Positions 9,421 to 19,069 of a DNA stretch of 64,000 nucleotides are shown here, piece after piece. The notes under the pieces are model-generated. The model was not told the DNA's origin. It searched no databases and was given only the letters and a program-made list of their open reading frames with translations. Origin of the DNA: Acrasis kona (lineage: Eukaryota; Heterolobosea; Eutetramitea; Acrasida; Acrasidae). The DNA lies in the NCBI GenBank assembly GCA_026419775.2, contig JAOPGA020001753.1, positions 38,042 to 102,041 of the forward strand, given 5' to 3'. Positions within the stretch are counted from its first letter, which is position 1. Each line of letters opens with the position of its first letter. The translations under genes were made by a program, and so were the position numbers.

Positions 9421-10790
9421 ATGTACACAAAAGGTCTCCTTGATTTTGAAAATTAAATGTAGCATCAACACCCGACACAGTAGACATAAATGTCAAAACA
9501 GAAGTAATGTCCGCAGCCGCTGAGTCTACACTAGCATATTCTTCCCTCACAGGTTGTACGTACACATCCAGGCTTGTAATCGACGAAAGAGATCTTATGG
9601 TCATGAGATCCTTCAATGTTCCAATCAAGTCATATGGTGTCATGTGTCCAAAAGTCGTGGCGTTAACACTTGATACCTCAACAAAAAGTGCACTAAATGA
9701 ATTAATAAAAAAGACAATTTCGTACTTACGTAAGGTTTAATGGTTGAAGAAACTGATCGCTCCAAATATTGTTCATATTTTCCCTCCAATTGCATGATTT
9801 ATTAAAAGTGTTTCCTCCTGATGCAGACAAATAAAGTAGCTTACATGTTGAAAGTATTTCAATGAGATGAAACTTACTTGGGCGCCGTTTCTATCAAATA
9901 GATAAGCCGTTCCAAAGTTGTCTCCTTGACAGGTTTGATATGATTTGACCTTGATTTGATTAAAGTACTTGGCATAAAATGTTCCATCATTAAAATGTAG
10001 CAGATCGTTCACTTGATGGACAACGTCTGGAATTATTGGGGTGAATAGGTAATTGTCGGGTTCCATTGACCACAAGGGAGAATCAAACACATTTTGCATT
10101 CCGGTGATGGTTGAAGTTGATCCGATAATTGATTTTTTAGTGGGTAGGTTTGATGCGTCCCTAACACTTCACAAGGTTATTTCAGGTTCATGTTGAAAAG
10201 GACGTACGTTTCGTTATTAAAAACATCTTGTGGTGAATGCATTACTAATCCCAAGACATGAGAAAGATCTATTGTGCCCAAAAAATATCCAATCAGTTGG
10301 TTCTGAAGGATCATTCCAATTCTCTCTGTTTCGCTCTTCATTGAATCTGGAAAGTTGAATTCGATTTTTGTGTTGGATGACGCTACATCTTCTGTTAAAA
10401 GATTATTCTATAATAATTCGATGCATCAAAAACATGCGAACTAACATTTTCTACAAAAGCTCGCACTCCAGCAAAGATGCTACCTGCATCAAGAGCAATA
10501 AATCCATCTCTTCCATCCACACTAATCATAATTCCTGAATAAATGTTCGTGGAAGGCGTTACGCCTGTTCCTGTGTATATCACGGTAAAGTTACAAGAAG
10601 GGGGTACTGGTGCGGGTGTCGTCCATGCGATTATTCTCGGTATCAACACTCCAATAAGATAGCCAATAATTATAACAACTATAGTCACCACCGATATCAC
10701 CACCAATTTTCTCATCTTTTTGTGCTTCTCTTGATCAGTGTAAGACATGAAGATTGGCCTTGGGGCATCATCATCCTCTTCACTTTGCAT
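9419..10790 (-). CDS. Membrane-anchored class II cyclic-nucleotide phosphodiesterase homologue, predicted catalytically dead
   Basis: Exons 10790-10446, 10407-10208, 10166-9878, 9839-9730 and 9692-9419 give 405 residues, with introns of 37-41 nt. An acidic cytosolic N-terminus is followed by one TM helix (about residues 28-53) and a luminal/extracellular domain, so it is a type II protein. The order of motifs is that of yeast PDE1 and Dictyostelium PdsA: SGIMISVDGRDGFIALDAGS (85-104), YFLG...LSHVLGLVMHSP (156-), LLYLSASGG, ALFVEVS and FGHMTPYDLI. The metal-binding residues are changed: the class motif HxHLDH reads T160-I-D162-L-S164-H165, the SDTG strand reads SASG, and the late HIK-type histidine is replaced (VYVQPVR). 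Hydrolysis of cAMP is therefore unlikely. A receptor, decoy or scaffold role is an inference. N-glycosylation sites such as NFT are present. Confidence 0.68.
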
Positions 10791-10826
10791 ATTTTGTAAA
10801 CAATCATTTCAATAAAAATAAAAATT

Positions 10827-12412
10827 TTAATTATATCTCACTTCACACATGGCCATCTCCTGCGAATACCAATCCTTAAAGTATAATAACACCATCAAAG
10901 GCTGACCAGTAAACAAGCTCATCCACATCAAACAGTTGCCTAACCTCTTATTTTGATTCTTAAACCTCTCCGCCAAAGAGACGAATGGAATTTGCAACAT
11001 CATGGCCAAGAAAAAGTAATACCTTAACGTCCTAAACACAATGCTCATACAAAGTTCATGCACAAAAGCACTCAAAAAGAAGGTCAACCACAATGCAACA
11101 GACTTGCTCCACTTGTATCTCAAACTAGCAAAGTACACATGTCTCAATAAAAAGTGATGAGTAGGTATGTTCCACATTCTCCAAAATTCATCAAAAGTAG
11201 GAGCGTTCCACCAGTCCTTGTACCAGAGACGATCAGCAAACATTGTCAACTCCGCAACAATGTTCAACCAACAATGAAAGAATGCATAAGAACCTAACAA
11301 CCAGATGATGAACCAAGGAAGACTTACTTTGAGAACGAGATAGGCAGTGCGCACGTCCGCCTCCGAAAATGATGTCATCTTTAACACTGGGTCAAGGAAT
11401 TGCATGCACATGACGTACATGATGGATAGACACGCAATGATGGATAGTGCTTGTTTGACGAGGTAACCAACTCTGATGCTATCTGTTCTTGGGTAATATC
11501 TGAAGAAGCACATGGTGGGTGCTACCATAAAGTACGTGAACTCATTCAAAGTGACCAGGGTTGAGTGGTTGATGTGTTCGTCGGTTGGCACTTGAACGGC
11601 ATTAGGAGTGAAGCTTCTTCCTATGTAAACGTAGTAGGAGTGCATTTTGAACGTGACCACCATCAAGCATAATGAGACCACAAAAGAAATTACTGACATG
11701 TTAATGGGAGTGGATGTTGGTTGACTTACGAATGGAGACCCTCCACGCAAAAATGAGATGGACAACAGTGTAAAAGACCGAAAATAATCCGCTTAAATAA
11801 AGTACGTTACAAAGAAGGTAAATTGTATCTTTGGTCCTTGATGGTGTTTTTTGAGATGCTCTAATAATCCTTCCCTTCTCATCCGTGATCTGACCTTGGT
11901 AAATGAATCTCATATTAACTTGAGACAGGAAGAAAATGAAAACCGCGTATCCCAAAATAACCTGAGAAGAATTAGTCAACATTTAAAACGGCACTCACGG
12001 GCGCGAGCAAATAGGATCTGTAAGCGTCAGCGGTCATGCACTTTAAAAGATCCAAATCAACCAAGAGTCCCTTATTTAAGTAGTTATCCACACACAAAAC
12101 AGTACAAGACCCAATAAGCATAACAACGCACAAATTGAAGAATCCATCATAGCGATGTCTATTACACTCCTTAGCATCTTTTAATGGCTCCTCTTCTTGT
12201 TTTTCTTGGGGATTTTCTTGTTCTAGTTCTGATTCCAACAGCGACTCCCTGGATCTATAAAAATATGGAGTTTTTGGTTGTGGTGATTTTGTGTGCTGTA
12301 CATTCAGGTTAGTATTGAGTTGAGATGTGGGCGTGTTGAGTTTTTGTGCGGGCGTAATATGATCATGATCGACAACTAAAGATTCCGGCTTCTTGTTTGT
12401 GCGCTTGCTCAT
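10827..12412 (-). CDS. DGAT1: Diacylglycerol O-acyltransferase 1 (MBOAT family)
   Basis: Exons 12412-11999, 11961-11730 and 11692-10827 give 503 residues, close to the usual DGAT1 length of about 490-520. The first 85 residues are polar and disordered, as in DGAT1/ACAT N-termini. Many TM helices follow. Diagnostic MBOAT motifs are FADRLWYKDWWNAPTFDEFW (the FYxDWWN signature), WNIPTHHFLLRHVY, and FFLSAFVHELCMS, which contains the catalytic histidine. The enzyme esterifies diacylglycerol with fatty acyl-CoA in the ER to make triacylglycerol. Sterol O-acyltransferase is the close alternative; the YKDWWN form favours DGAT1. Donors are GTGAGT and GTAAGT, and the introns are 37 nt each. Confidence 0.85.
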
Positions 12413-12825
12413 TGTTGAAAATTATAGATGGGTTGACTCTTTTACAATCTATATTTAAATATTCCACCAAAATTGTTTGACGATTTTCAGAGCCTTTTTA
12501 TACTGCTAATAATCATACAGATGACAGGTACTTATTGAAGTAGGGGGTTTTCTGTCATAACTAAAGAAAGACTCGTAATGTTAGAATTATTTGAACGTTT
12601 TATGCTCCATTACGAATGGTATTGTAATCTTAGAATTAATAGCGCCAATTTCGAGTCATCAAGGAGGTGGTAAATGTCTTTTGTTCCTGAAGGAATAAAA
12701 AGTACTTACAAAAACTATAATTAGGTCAATTCCTATTCCGATCCCTTCCTGAAGTTCCATTATAGAACCTTCAAAAGCAAACCGGTTTTCAACCAACCAA
12801 CCATAAAAAAATTAAAAACGAGAAC
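12413..12825. promoter_or_regulatory. Divergent intergenic region between DGAT1 and the p62-like gene
   Basis: 413 bp of AT-rich DNA separating two divergent start codons. No coding sequence or RNA gene is visible. A-rich stretches lie just before both ATGs. No specific operator is claimed. Confidence 0.4.
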
Positions 12826-13851
12826 ATGTCTGTCCTTAAGGTATACTTCAACAACCTCATTAGACGTTTCCAGATTGAGAACGATCTAACATATGATAAA
12901 CTTGAACAACAAGTGAGAGCCGCCTTCGGAATGGAGAGAGAAGCAACCTGCTACGAATGGCAATATGAAGATGAGGAAAAGGAGTGGGTCAGCTTCTCAA
13001 GCGATAGAGAATGGAAAGATGCTCTTCACTTCTTCACTCTTGGTTCAGAAACCATTCTACGTATTAGAATTAATGAGAAGCCTCAAACCGAACGTCCACC
13101 CCGCCAAGATGTTCACCACAACATTATTTGTGACGGCTGCCAACAAAGCCCTATCATAGGTCAACGTTTCAAGTGCGATACCTGTCCAGACTTTGATTTC
13201 TGCGGAAAGTGCCATGCTTCCAAGTCAACAAACCACGGACACGCCTTCACAGAATTGACACCCCACAGGCACCATCGTGGTCGTCATCACGGTCATGGCT
13301 TCCACGGCCGCCGCCCATGGGGTGCCCAACGTTGCCCCTTCAAACAGTTCAAGGACGGTGAGGATACAGTTCTTTCATGTCCAATCCCCTTGTCACCAGA
13401 CAATGGCGATCAAGTCAAGGGTATCCAAAGTGCACTACAAGGATTGTTAGGCAAGTTCGGTATTGATGTTGAGATCACTTCAGAGGAGCCCAAACCAAAA
13501 GAGGAGGAAGTAAAGCAACCCGAAGAGAAGTCACAAGAGCAACCTCAAGAGTCAAAAGTAGAAAAAGAGGAGAAGCCCGCTGAGGAGAGCGAAGATGAGG
13601 CTTACGTTCAGTTGGTTGATGAAGAAGACGATGCACCATTGATCGAGTCCGTCCCTGAGCCAGAGACTGTTCAGCAACCAAAGGTTGAGGTTGAAAAGCC
13701 ACAATTTGCCTTCCCTGAGCACATGACCACTCTAAAGGAGATGGGTTTCGATAATGTCAACTTGAACCAACACTTATTGAAGAATTATAATGGAGATATT
13801 AACAAGGTCTTAGGAGCGTTATTGCAACTTACTGGCTTCAGAAACCACTAA
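12826..13851 (+). CDS. p62/SQSTM1-like selective autophagy receptor (PB1-ZZ-LIR-UBA)
   Basis: An intron-less frame of 341 residues. Residues 1-84 form a PB1 domain with a basic patch (K5, R13, R14) and an acidic OPCA-like region (about 47-66), so it could self-assemble head to tail. Residues 99-146 form a ZZ zinc finger (CDGC, CDTC, CGKCH). A His/Arg/Gly-rich linker follows, then a Pro/Glu-rich region with an LIR-type core Y260-V-Q-L263 embedded in acidic residues, which would bind Atg8. Residues 297-336 form a UBA domain (TLKEMGFDN...). This is exactly the p62 order, without the four-tryptophan domain of NBR1. The protein would link ubiquitinated cargo to the phagophore. Codon choice is biased towards C-ending codons, as in actin here, suggesting high expression. 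AATAAA lies at 13866. Confidence 0.87.
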   Translation: MSVLKVYFNNLIRRFQIENDLTYDKLEQQVRAAFGMEREATCYEWQYEDEEKEWVSFSSDREWKDALHFFTLGSETILRIRINEKPQTERPPRQDVHHNIICDGCQQSPIIGQRFKCDTCPDFDFCGKCHASKSTNHGHAFTELTPHRHHRGRHHGHGFHGRRPWGAQRCPFKQFKDGEDTVLSCPIPLSPDNGDQVKGIQSALQGLLGKFGIDVEITSEEPKPKEEEVKQPEEKSQEQPQESKVEKEEKPAEESEDEAYVQLVDEEDDAPLIESVPEPETVQQPKVEVEKPQFAFPEHMTTLKEMGFDNVNLNQHLLKNYNGDINKVLGALLQLTGFRNH

Positions 13852-14370
13852 ATGTTGTATAGGCTAATAAATTTGTATCTACGTAATCGTTCTTCTCTTT
13901 TTCATATTGTAAATATTAAAATAACTTTTGATCACAGTTTGCTGTTATTAAAAATAATGCATCACTGCTGTTTGTACAGGATTGATCGCAGATCTACATT
14001 AGTCCAGCTCACGAATGAGCTTATTTACTCTCAAAGTGATTGTGGATTTGCTGTTGTTGGTTAAGTTTTTTGCGGCGCCAATCCTGAGATCGACAGACAT
14101 GTCGTTGTTTTAGCTATGGAGATTTATTTTTAGTTGCTAATTGTGGTATTATTGTCTCTTTATTGCCGGTTAGTGTCAAGTGATTCGTCACGGTCAATAC
14201 AATCACAACTTTTGAAAATGATGAAAGAAAATTGACTTTTTTTAGAATGATGTAGAAAATTTGAACAGTTATTTAATGCTGAACTACAAACTATTCATCT
14301 CGTCTAAAAACTCTCCTTCTCATCTCTTTAATGAGCTCTAGTCTTCATGCACTTTCTGGTGGGTTAGGGG
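13852..14370. other. Intergenic region with one short minus-strand reading frame
   Basis: The 3' end of the p62-like mRNA is marked by AATAAA near 13866. On the minus strand 14100-13999 encodes 33 residues starting MSVDLRIGAAKNLTNNS, with amino-acid choice like a real protein, and could be a tiny gene or an exon. The remainder, to 14370, shows nothing recognisable. Confidence 0.3.
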
Positions 14371-14373
14371 GTC

Positions 14374-15047
14374 TCATTGATGTCTTCTGATGGCATGATG
14401 GAAGTAGAGGTAGTAGAGTTTAATCGCTGCTAGTTTTTCTCTCCACTTTGCTTCTGCAGCTTGTCTTTTCGCTTCAGCCTTCTCCCCTCTCTCCCTCTTT
14501 GCTTTGGCCTTCATGACTTTCATCTCAGCTTGTTCCTTGTCCTTTTTAGCTTTTGCTATTGCTTTCAATCTCTTCTCTGCTTGTTCGATCTCTCTATTCA
14601 TCTTTCAGACCTCAGCCTCTACTTGTCTACAACTTGCAGCTACTTTATTGATCGTTACAGTTTCCTTTCTTGATCCTAGGATAGATTTGCACTCAAATTT
14701 GTCGTCCAACATGTCTTGGCTTGGATACTGATCAAAGACTTCTAGTATGACTTGCGGTTGTTCAATTGATGCTAGGGAGGTCATTTGCGAGTGTTCACTT
14801 GTTTCAACTGATAAATCTAGTGGGTGTTACTGACTTATGTATACCTAATAAATCCTCCAGATCATGGAGTATTCTGCATTGTATTAGCCTAAATGATGCC
14901 TTTCAACTTTCATTTCAACTTTCAAAATTCAATTGATCTGAGATGACATCCCCACGCTTAACACCGACTCGGCAATCACATAAAGCACCTTCCGGTCAAA
15001 ATGAGCCATCGTCACCCATTCAACAGTCTTTATTGAATCAATGTCTC
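14374..15047 (-). pseudogene. Coiled-coil gene remnant interrupted by an in-frame UGA
   Basis: On the minus strand a continuous frame runs from about 14808 to 14374. It starts HPLDLSVETSEHSQ, passes VAASCRQVEAEV, meets a TGA, and continues in the same frame as KMNREIEQAEKRLKAIAKAK and a long Lys/Glu/Ala coiled coil to a stop at 14374. The heptad-like pattern continues across the TGA, so one protein was probably encoded. Upstream segments (for example GDIDSIKTVEWVTMAHFDRK at about 15047-14940, and CRILHDLEDLLG) also look coding but lie in other frames. The upstream breaks are not clean introns. The simplest reading is a decayed gene. A selenocysteine or readthrough codon is possible but no supporting element was found. 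Confidence 0.4.
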
Positions 15048-15187
15048 CTAAAATAAAGCAAAGTTATAAAGTATACCCCGGATAAGGGCACTGTACTTTC
15101 CTTTTTGGCGTTCCAATAAAAAAGACAGTAAGTTTTGAGTGAGTAGTATTAGTATACAAATATTGTATGAATTATATATTGTGAATT

Positions 15188-15258
15188 TCTCTTGTGGTGT
15201 AGTGGTAACATAGGGGACTCTGAATCCCTTGCTGCAAGTTCGATTCTTGCCAAGAGAA
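15188..15258 (+). tRNA. tRNA-Gln (anticodon CTG)
   Basis: A full cloverleaf can be drawn. The acceptor stem TCTCTTG pairs with CAAGAGA. The D arm contains AGTGGTAA. The anticodon stem GGGGA pairs with TCCCT around the loop CTCTGAA, giving anticodon CTG. The T arm is GCAAG-TTCGATT-CTTGC. The discriminator is A. The A-box (GTGTAGTGGT region) and B-box (GTTCGATTC) are intact. No intron. Confidence 0.92.
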
Positions 15259-15364
15259 CATTTATTTTAATAGACATTTGGCGTTACATAAAAAAGTTTT
15301 TAAAGAACTGTTCCCCCAGTTTTTAATCTGTACTAATGAACTTTTAATGGGGCATTCAATACAT

Positions 15365-15956
15365 TCATGAAACAAGTTCCACAGCTTCAAAAACCTCCCA
15401 ATCCGCGTCCTGAAAAGATTGTCGCCGAAGCAACCGTTCTGTAACCAAATTCAGGTTTTGGCATGTGAAAATTAATGTAGATCCCCTTCTAATGGCGTGA
15501 GGGATGAACGTACTATATAATTTGATACGATGAGATCTGATCAGCCTGAGATCTTTCTTGTCATTTTCATGCTTACATTCTTTGAGGATTTGTACAGGGA
15601 CGTTTGAAAGTTTTGCGTTGGATCTTATTGATTTGTTATAACAATCGAGAGTCACCTGTGCATATATACCATATAGGTAATCAGAGTCTGCAAACGGTTT
15701 TTGGTCGTTTAATGATAGATTTAAAACATCTATTGATTCGAAGTACTTCATGTCCGAATGGTTGTCCCAACTTTGGTATTAAATTAAAATATTGTAACAA
15801 AGCTTTTACAAAAACTCAGAGAAATAAAAACCAATCTTGACACGAGATTGGTAATATAAGAATCATACATACGGTCATAAGGGTTTTTAAAAAAATCGTC
15901 ATGATCCGGTTTTGTTTTGAAATTGTGGCAATGACTCTAGAATCTCTGCTTGACAT
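15365..15956 (-). CDS. Hypothetical protein, spliced
   Basis: Exons 15956-15873, 15835-15810 and 15770-15365, with introns of 37 and 39 nt, give 171 residues. One exon is only 26 nt. The N-terminus is basic (MSSRDSRVIATISKQNR) and could be a targeting sequence or leader. The main part is a mixed alpha/beta-type sequence with strands such as DSDYLYGIYAQVTLDCY and a C-terminus ending in an acidic DADWEVFEAVELVS. I do not recognise a family. The reading frame, splice sites and codon use support a real gene. The region starting MKYFESIDVLN can also be read as a separate start, but the spliced form is longer and closes in frame. Confidence 0.5.
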
Positions 15957-16082
15957 TTTCTAGAACAATTCCTCCAATAGACTTTCGTAAACTACCCACA
16001 CCACAACAATTCAAAACATGTACTTGTCAATCGAAGAAGCAAACTCATTGTGCGTAGCATAGTGAGTCTCTTTCTGAAAAAA

Positions 16083-16214
16083 ATGGCGAAACAACAGGAA
16101 ATTGATTTGGACGTTTACGATGAAATTAACACCAAACACAGAGGAATGCAACCTCACATACAGCAACGCTCACTCCAAAACTACGTTCCTAAATTTTTAT
16201 CCTCTCCTATGTAG
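16083..16214 (+). CDS. Small hypothetical protein (43 residues)
   Basis: The frame starts at an ATG preceded by an A-rich stretch and encodes MAKQQEIDLDVYDEINTKHR followed by a polar Gln/Ser-rich tail ending at TAG. Its composition is protein-like. No motif is recognised. It lies 55 bp from a tRNA gene on the other strand. It might continue through an intron that I could not define. Confidence 0.35.
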   Translation: MAKQQEIDLDVYDEINTKHRGMQPHIQQRSLQNYVPKFLSSPM

Positions 16215-16268
16215 TCATATAGCCGGAGTTTTTCCGATCGCAACAATATCAATCATAAAAATTAAAAG

Positions 16269-16348
16269 TGACGACCGTGGGGTTCGAACCCACGCCCTTT
16301 CGGACCGGTGCCTTAAACCGGCGGATTAGACCACTTTCCTAGGTCGCC
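16269..16348 (-). tRNA. tRNA-Leu (anticodon AAG)
   Basis: Read on the minus strand, the acceptor GGCGACC pairs with GGTCGTC (one G-T). The anticodon stem CCGGT/ACCGG encloses TTAAGGC, so the anticodon is AAG. A long variable arm (TCC-GAAA-GGG) marks a type II tRNA. The T arm is GTGGG-TTCGAAC-CCCAC. The discriminator is A. No intron and no encoded CCA. Confidence 0.93.
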
Positions 16349-16459
16349 ATTACTTTCGAAGCAAATTCGAGATCAATAATTTATAGATAAATATTGACAA
16401 CATCTTCGGGGATCGAAATCACGCCAGGTCGTTAAAGTTGCTAATTATGACTTTTCTTT

Positions 16460-16485
16460 GACGGAGGTCCTATCGGCCTAGCCTT
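16460..16485 (+). repeat. Left terminal inverted repeat of the MULE-like element
   Basis: Begins GACGGAGGTCCTATCGGC. It matches the reverse complement of 19070-19095 with one G/A difference near the inner end. Confidence 0.88.
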
Positions 16486-16589
16486 GCTACCTTTGCCTAA
16501 AATTTAGGCAAATGGTCTCATGTTCGGCCTATATTCAAAAATAAATATAGCCATAAATATAAGATCGACTTGTTGAATTAATGAATATT

Positions 16590-16633
16590 CGTTGTCGAGG
16601 TCAGCAGACCACTGAAACGTAAACGAGGTGGTA
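16590..16633 (+). repeat. 44-bp inverted copy of transposase coding sequence in the 3' UTR
   Basis: This segment is the reverse-orientation copy of 18609-18652, the codons for about residues 58-72 of the transposase (VEVSRPLKRKRGG), with two differences. It lies just beyond the transposase stop codon, so the transcript would contain the segment in sense orientation near its 5' end and in antisense orientation in its 3' UTR. Confidence 0.85.
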
Positions 16634-16653
16634 GGTAACAGTATTGATGAAAA

Positions 16654-18825
16654 TTAATTTTTCTTTTTATTATATTTTCTTTTCTTCCTCTCTGGCTCCA
16701 CTTGTCCATTCAGTGAGAATTGAGATGTCATCAATTCCATTTGCTGTTGGTGATCTAATGCAGCGAGTGCGTGTTGTGGTCTGGATCCAGGTCCGATTCG
16801 ACGTTGTGTTGCACTTTGAGTCTCATCTCTGGTGGTGTCTACCGTCATGCTCAATTGTGAACGACTGTCATTAAAAGAAGGATTGCTTTGGTCAGATGAA
16901 AGAAGTGCTTGAAGGAAACTGTCTTCAAAATTGATCTGTTGAGAGGCACATGTCTTGTCATCAGCAGCTTCTTCTTGACTGGATTTAGCATCAGGGTACA
17001 AATACAATTGTTCTAATTCCTTTGCTCTTTCTTTTTCTCTCTTTTCCTTCTCCGCACGTCTTTCATCTGATGGGCCAAGGTTGGGATTGTTTGCATTTTC
17101 TCTTTGTTTACGAGATGGGACTGCCAGTGGCGTACTCTTTCGTGTGGTGTTACTATTTTTTGCTACAACAGGAGTACTGCCTTCAGCTACTTTGGCAACA
17201 TATGTTTCGTAGGAATGATTCTCAATTTGCCGCAACAATTCAACCGCTTCTTTTACACTGGGTTTGTTTGTTCCATAGTGAATTAAGAAACGATTGGCCA
17301 TGTTGTTAAATGCTTCAGCTGGATTGTTTGTCATGTTCAAATCAAGTCTACCCATACAACAATTTGCCCACATGGTCCGAGGGAATAGACATTTGTCTAC
17401 AAGGCGTTGCATCTTGTTTTCGATAATTATTGTTTTACCAAACCAAGTCGATTCTAAATAATCACGCAACCTCTCGCCTTCGTCTTTGCTTGATGTCCAC
17501 TTGAGTAGGAATTGGTTGATCAGATCATCAATGGCGCTTGCATCGTCTCCCATAATGATTTGTGTGAGCCCTTCATTGAATTCATCTCTCTTCTTTCCAT
17601 TCTCAAGGTTTAAGAACTCGTTGAAACCTTTGATGTTCTTATCAATGTATCTATAGACTGCCTGCTTGAGATGAAAATGGCATCCAACTACAACGGCATT
17701 TGGAAGTGCCTCTTGGACAGCGTTGATATGTGCTCTTTCAAAGTCTGTTGAAATGTATATCTTGTTCAACTTTTGTAGATTGGGTGCAACATTGAACACA
17801 ATGTCCCTCCATACCCTCAAATATTCAACCTGTGCCTTGGATTGGCACCAAATAAACGCAACAGGATATGTGTCAGTACATCCAGAGAACCGAACAGATA
17901 TGACGAGAAGTTGAGATATCTTCTCTGGAACTATTTTGAATGTACCATCTGCATGAACCTGGTCATGCTCATTTACACTTTTGAGAATGTTGGCCATATA
18001 TGGTGAGGACCACATAACATACATACAGTCTGGTGCGACAACATATGTTTGAAAAAAGTTTTTGTTCCGCAATGTTTTTGAGAGATCCNATCGAATTCCA
18101 ATGTCAGCAAAGGTGATCAAAGACTTTGTTTCGACAATTTCTCGTCTTGCCTTCTCTACATGCTTCTTTGTAACAATCCACGCAGGGTCAGTAATCTTAT
18201 TATCAGATAGGAGTCGGTTGAGTGATGCGGCAATTTGGTTTGTGTTGCTTTGTGTTCTGTTGATCTCTATGTACTTGTTAAGCTCTTGTTGTCTCTCATC
18301 ACACAAAAACACTTCCTTCACCTGATCGCAGTGTTCATGTTGGTCAAAAATTAAGTAATACTTTTCACCATTCTGTTCATACTCCTTTATCTTGCACCTG
18401 CATTGCTCTTCTCTCTTCTTGTCATGTGTACCGCCAATGTAATTTTTATGTGTGCATCTGAATGTCCGAGAACCGTCTTTGTTGTGAACCTTTCCATTTC
18501 CCTGATTCTTCAGTTGAAATTTAATCTGGTCAATGATGATTTGGTTGGGGTTGTTGCCGTTGATTACGCTGCTCTTTGGCACTGGACGACCATCTTCTTG
18601 TTTAATGTTACCACCTCGTTTACGTTTTAGCGGTCTGCTGACCTCGACAACGTCAGTGTGGTCTACAACTTGCTCTTGAGTGTTCATGGGTGCTGTTTGG
18701 TTTGATTTTGAGCCGTAATTGTTGTTATTGTTGTTGCTGCCCGAAAGTACAGAAGCCATCTTCTCCGCCATGAAATTCATGAAGAACTCGTTCATTAAGC
18801 TTTGGTCAAAGATCTGTCCATTCAT
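16654..18825 (-). CDS. MULE-family transposase with FLYWCH-like zinc finger
   Basis: A 723-residue frame without introns. Residues about 118-168 resemble a FLYWCH/WRKY-GCM1 DNA-binding finger (FRCTHK, CRCK, then HEHC). Residues about 285-510 form the MULE transposase RNase-H core: the first acid in HADGTF (D293), the second in STDFERA (D361), the CxH motif GCHFH (382-384), and a candidate third acid in NNPAEAFNN (E504). The N-terminus is disordered and Asn-rich with a basic segment PLKRKRGG that could be a nuclear signal. The C-terminus carries a charged helix, acidic-Ser stretches and a basic tail RKKRKYNKKK. The enzyme would excise and insert the element at its inverted repeats. One base (18090) is unresolved, giving an unknown residue 246. 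The catalytic set looks intact. Confidence 0.88.
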   Translation of the reverse strand: MNGQIFDQSLMNEFFMNFMAEKMASVLSGSNNNNNNYGSKSNQTAPMNTQEQVVDHTDVVEVSRPLKRKRGGNIKQEDGRPVPKSSVINGNNPNQIIIDQIKFQLKNQGNGKVHNKDGSRTFRCTHKNYIGGTHDKKREEQCRCKIKEYEQNGEKYYLIFDQHEHCDQVKEVFLCDERQQELNKYIEINRTQSNTNQIAASLNRLLSDNKITDPAWIVTKKHVEKARREIVETKSLITFADIGIRXDLSKTLRNKNFFQTYVVAPDCMYVMWSSPYMANILKSVNEHDQVHADGTFKIVPEKISQLLVISVRFSGCTDTYPVAFIWCQSKAQVEYLRVWRDIVFNVAPNLQKLNKIYISTDFERAHINAVQEALPNAVVVGCHFHLKQAVYRYIDKNIKGFNEFLNLENGKKRDEFNEGLTQIIMGDDASAIDDLINQFLLKWTSSKDEGERLRDYLESTWFGKTIIIENKMQRLVDKCLFPRTMWANCCMGRLDLNMTNNPAEAFNNMANRFLIHYGTNKPSVKEAVELLRQIENHSYETYVAKVAEGSTPVVAKNSNTTRKSTPLAVPSRKQRENANNPNLGPSDERRAEKEKREKERAKELEQLYLYPDAKSSQEEAADDKTCASQQINFEDSFLQALLSSDQSNPSFNDSRSQLSMTVDTTRDETQSATQRRIGPGSRPQHALAALDHQQQMELMTSQFSLNGQVEPERKKRKYNKKKN

Positions 18826-19069
18826 GTCTTGTTATTTTCGTTTGTTTGGTTGTTTTTTGCCTTTGGTTCGCTTAAATATTTTGGCCCACATCCAGCATCT
18901 ACTAAACCTTCTAGTGTCACATGATAAAATTATACTGATTGTACACTCATGAATGATCCGAAGATGTTACAACGATCCCGTCGCTAAATATAACTCGAAA
19001 TTATATTGGGAACAATCCTAATTTATTCAAAATTTAGGTTAGGCACGGTTTTCTGGGCCTTTGGGTTTG

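Noticed and set aside
17022-17309. Plus-strand hydrophobic frames inside the transposase gene
   Set aside because: They lie antisense to the well-supported transposase and have no domain of their own.
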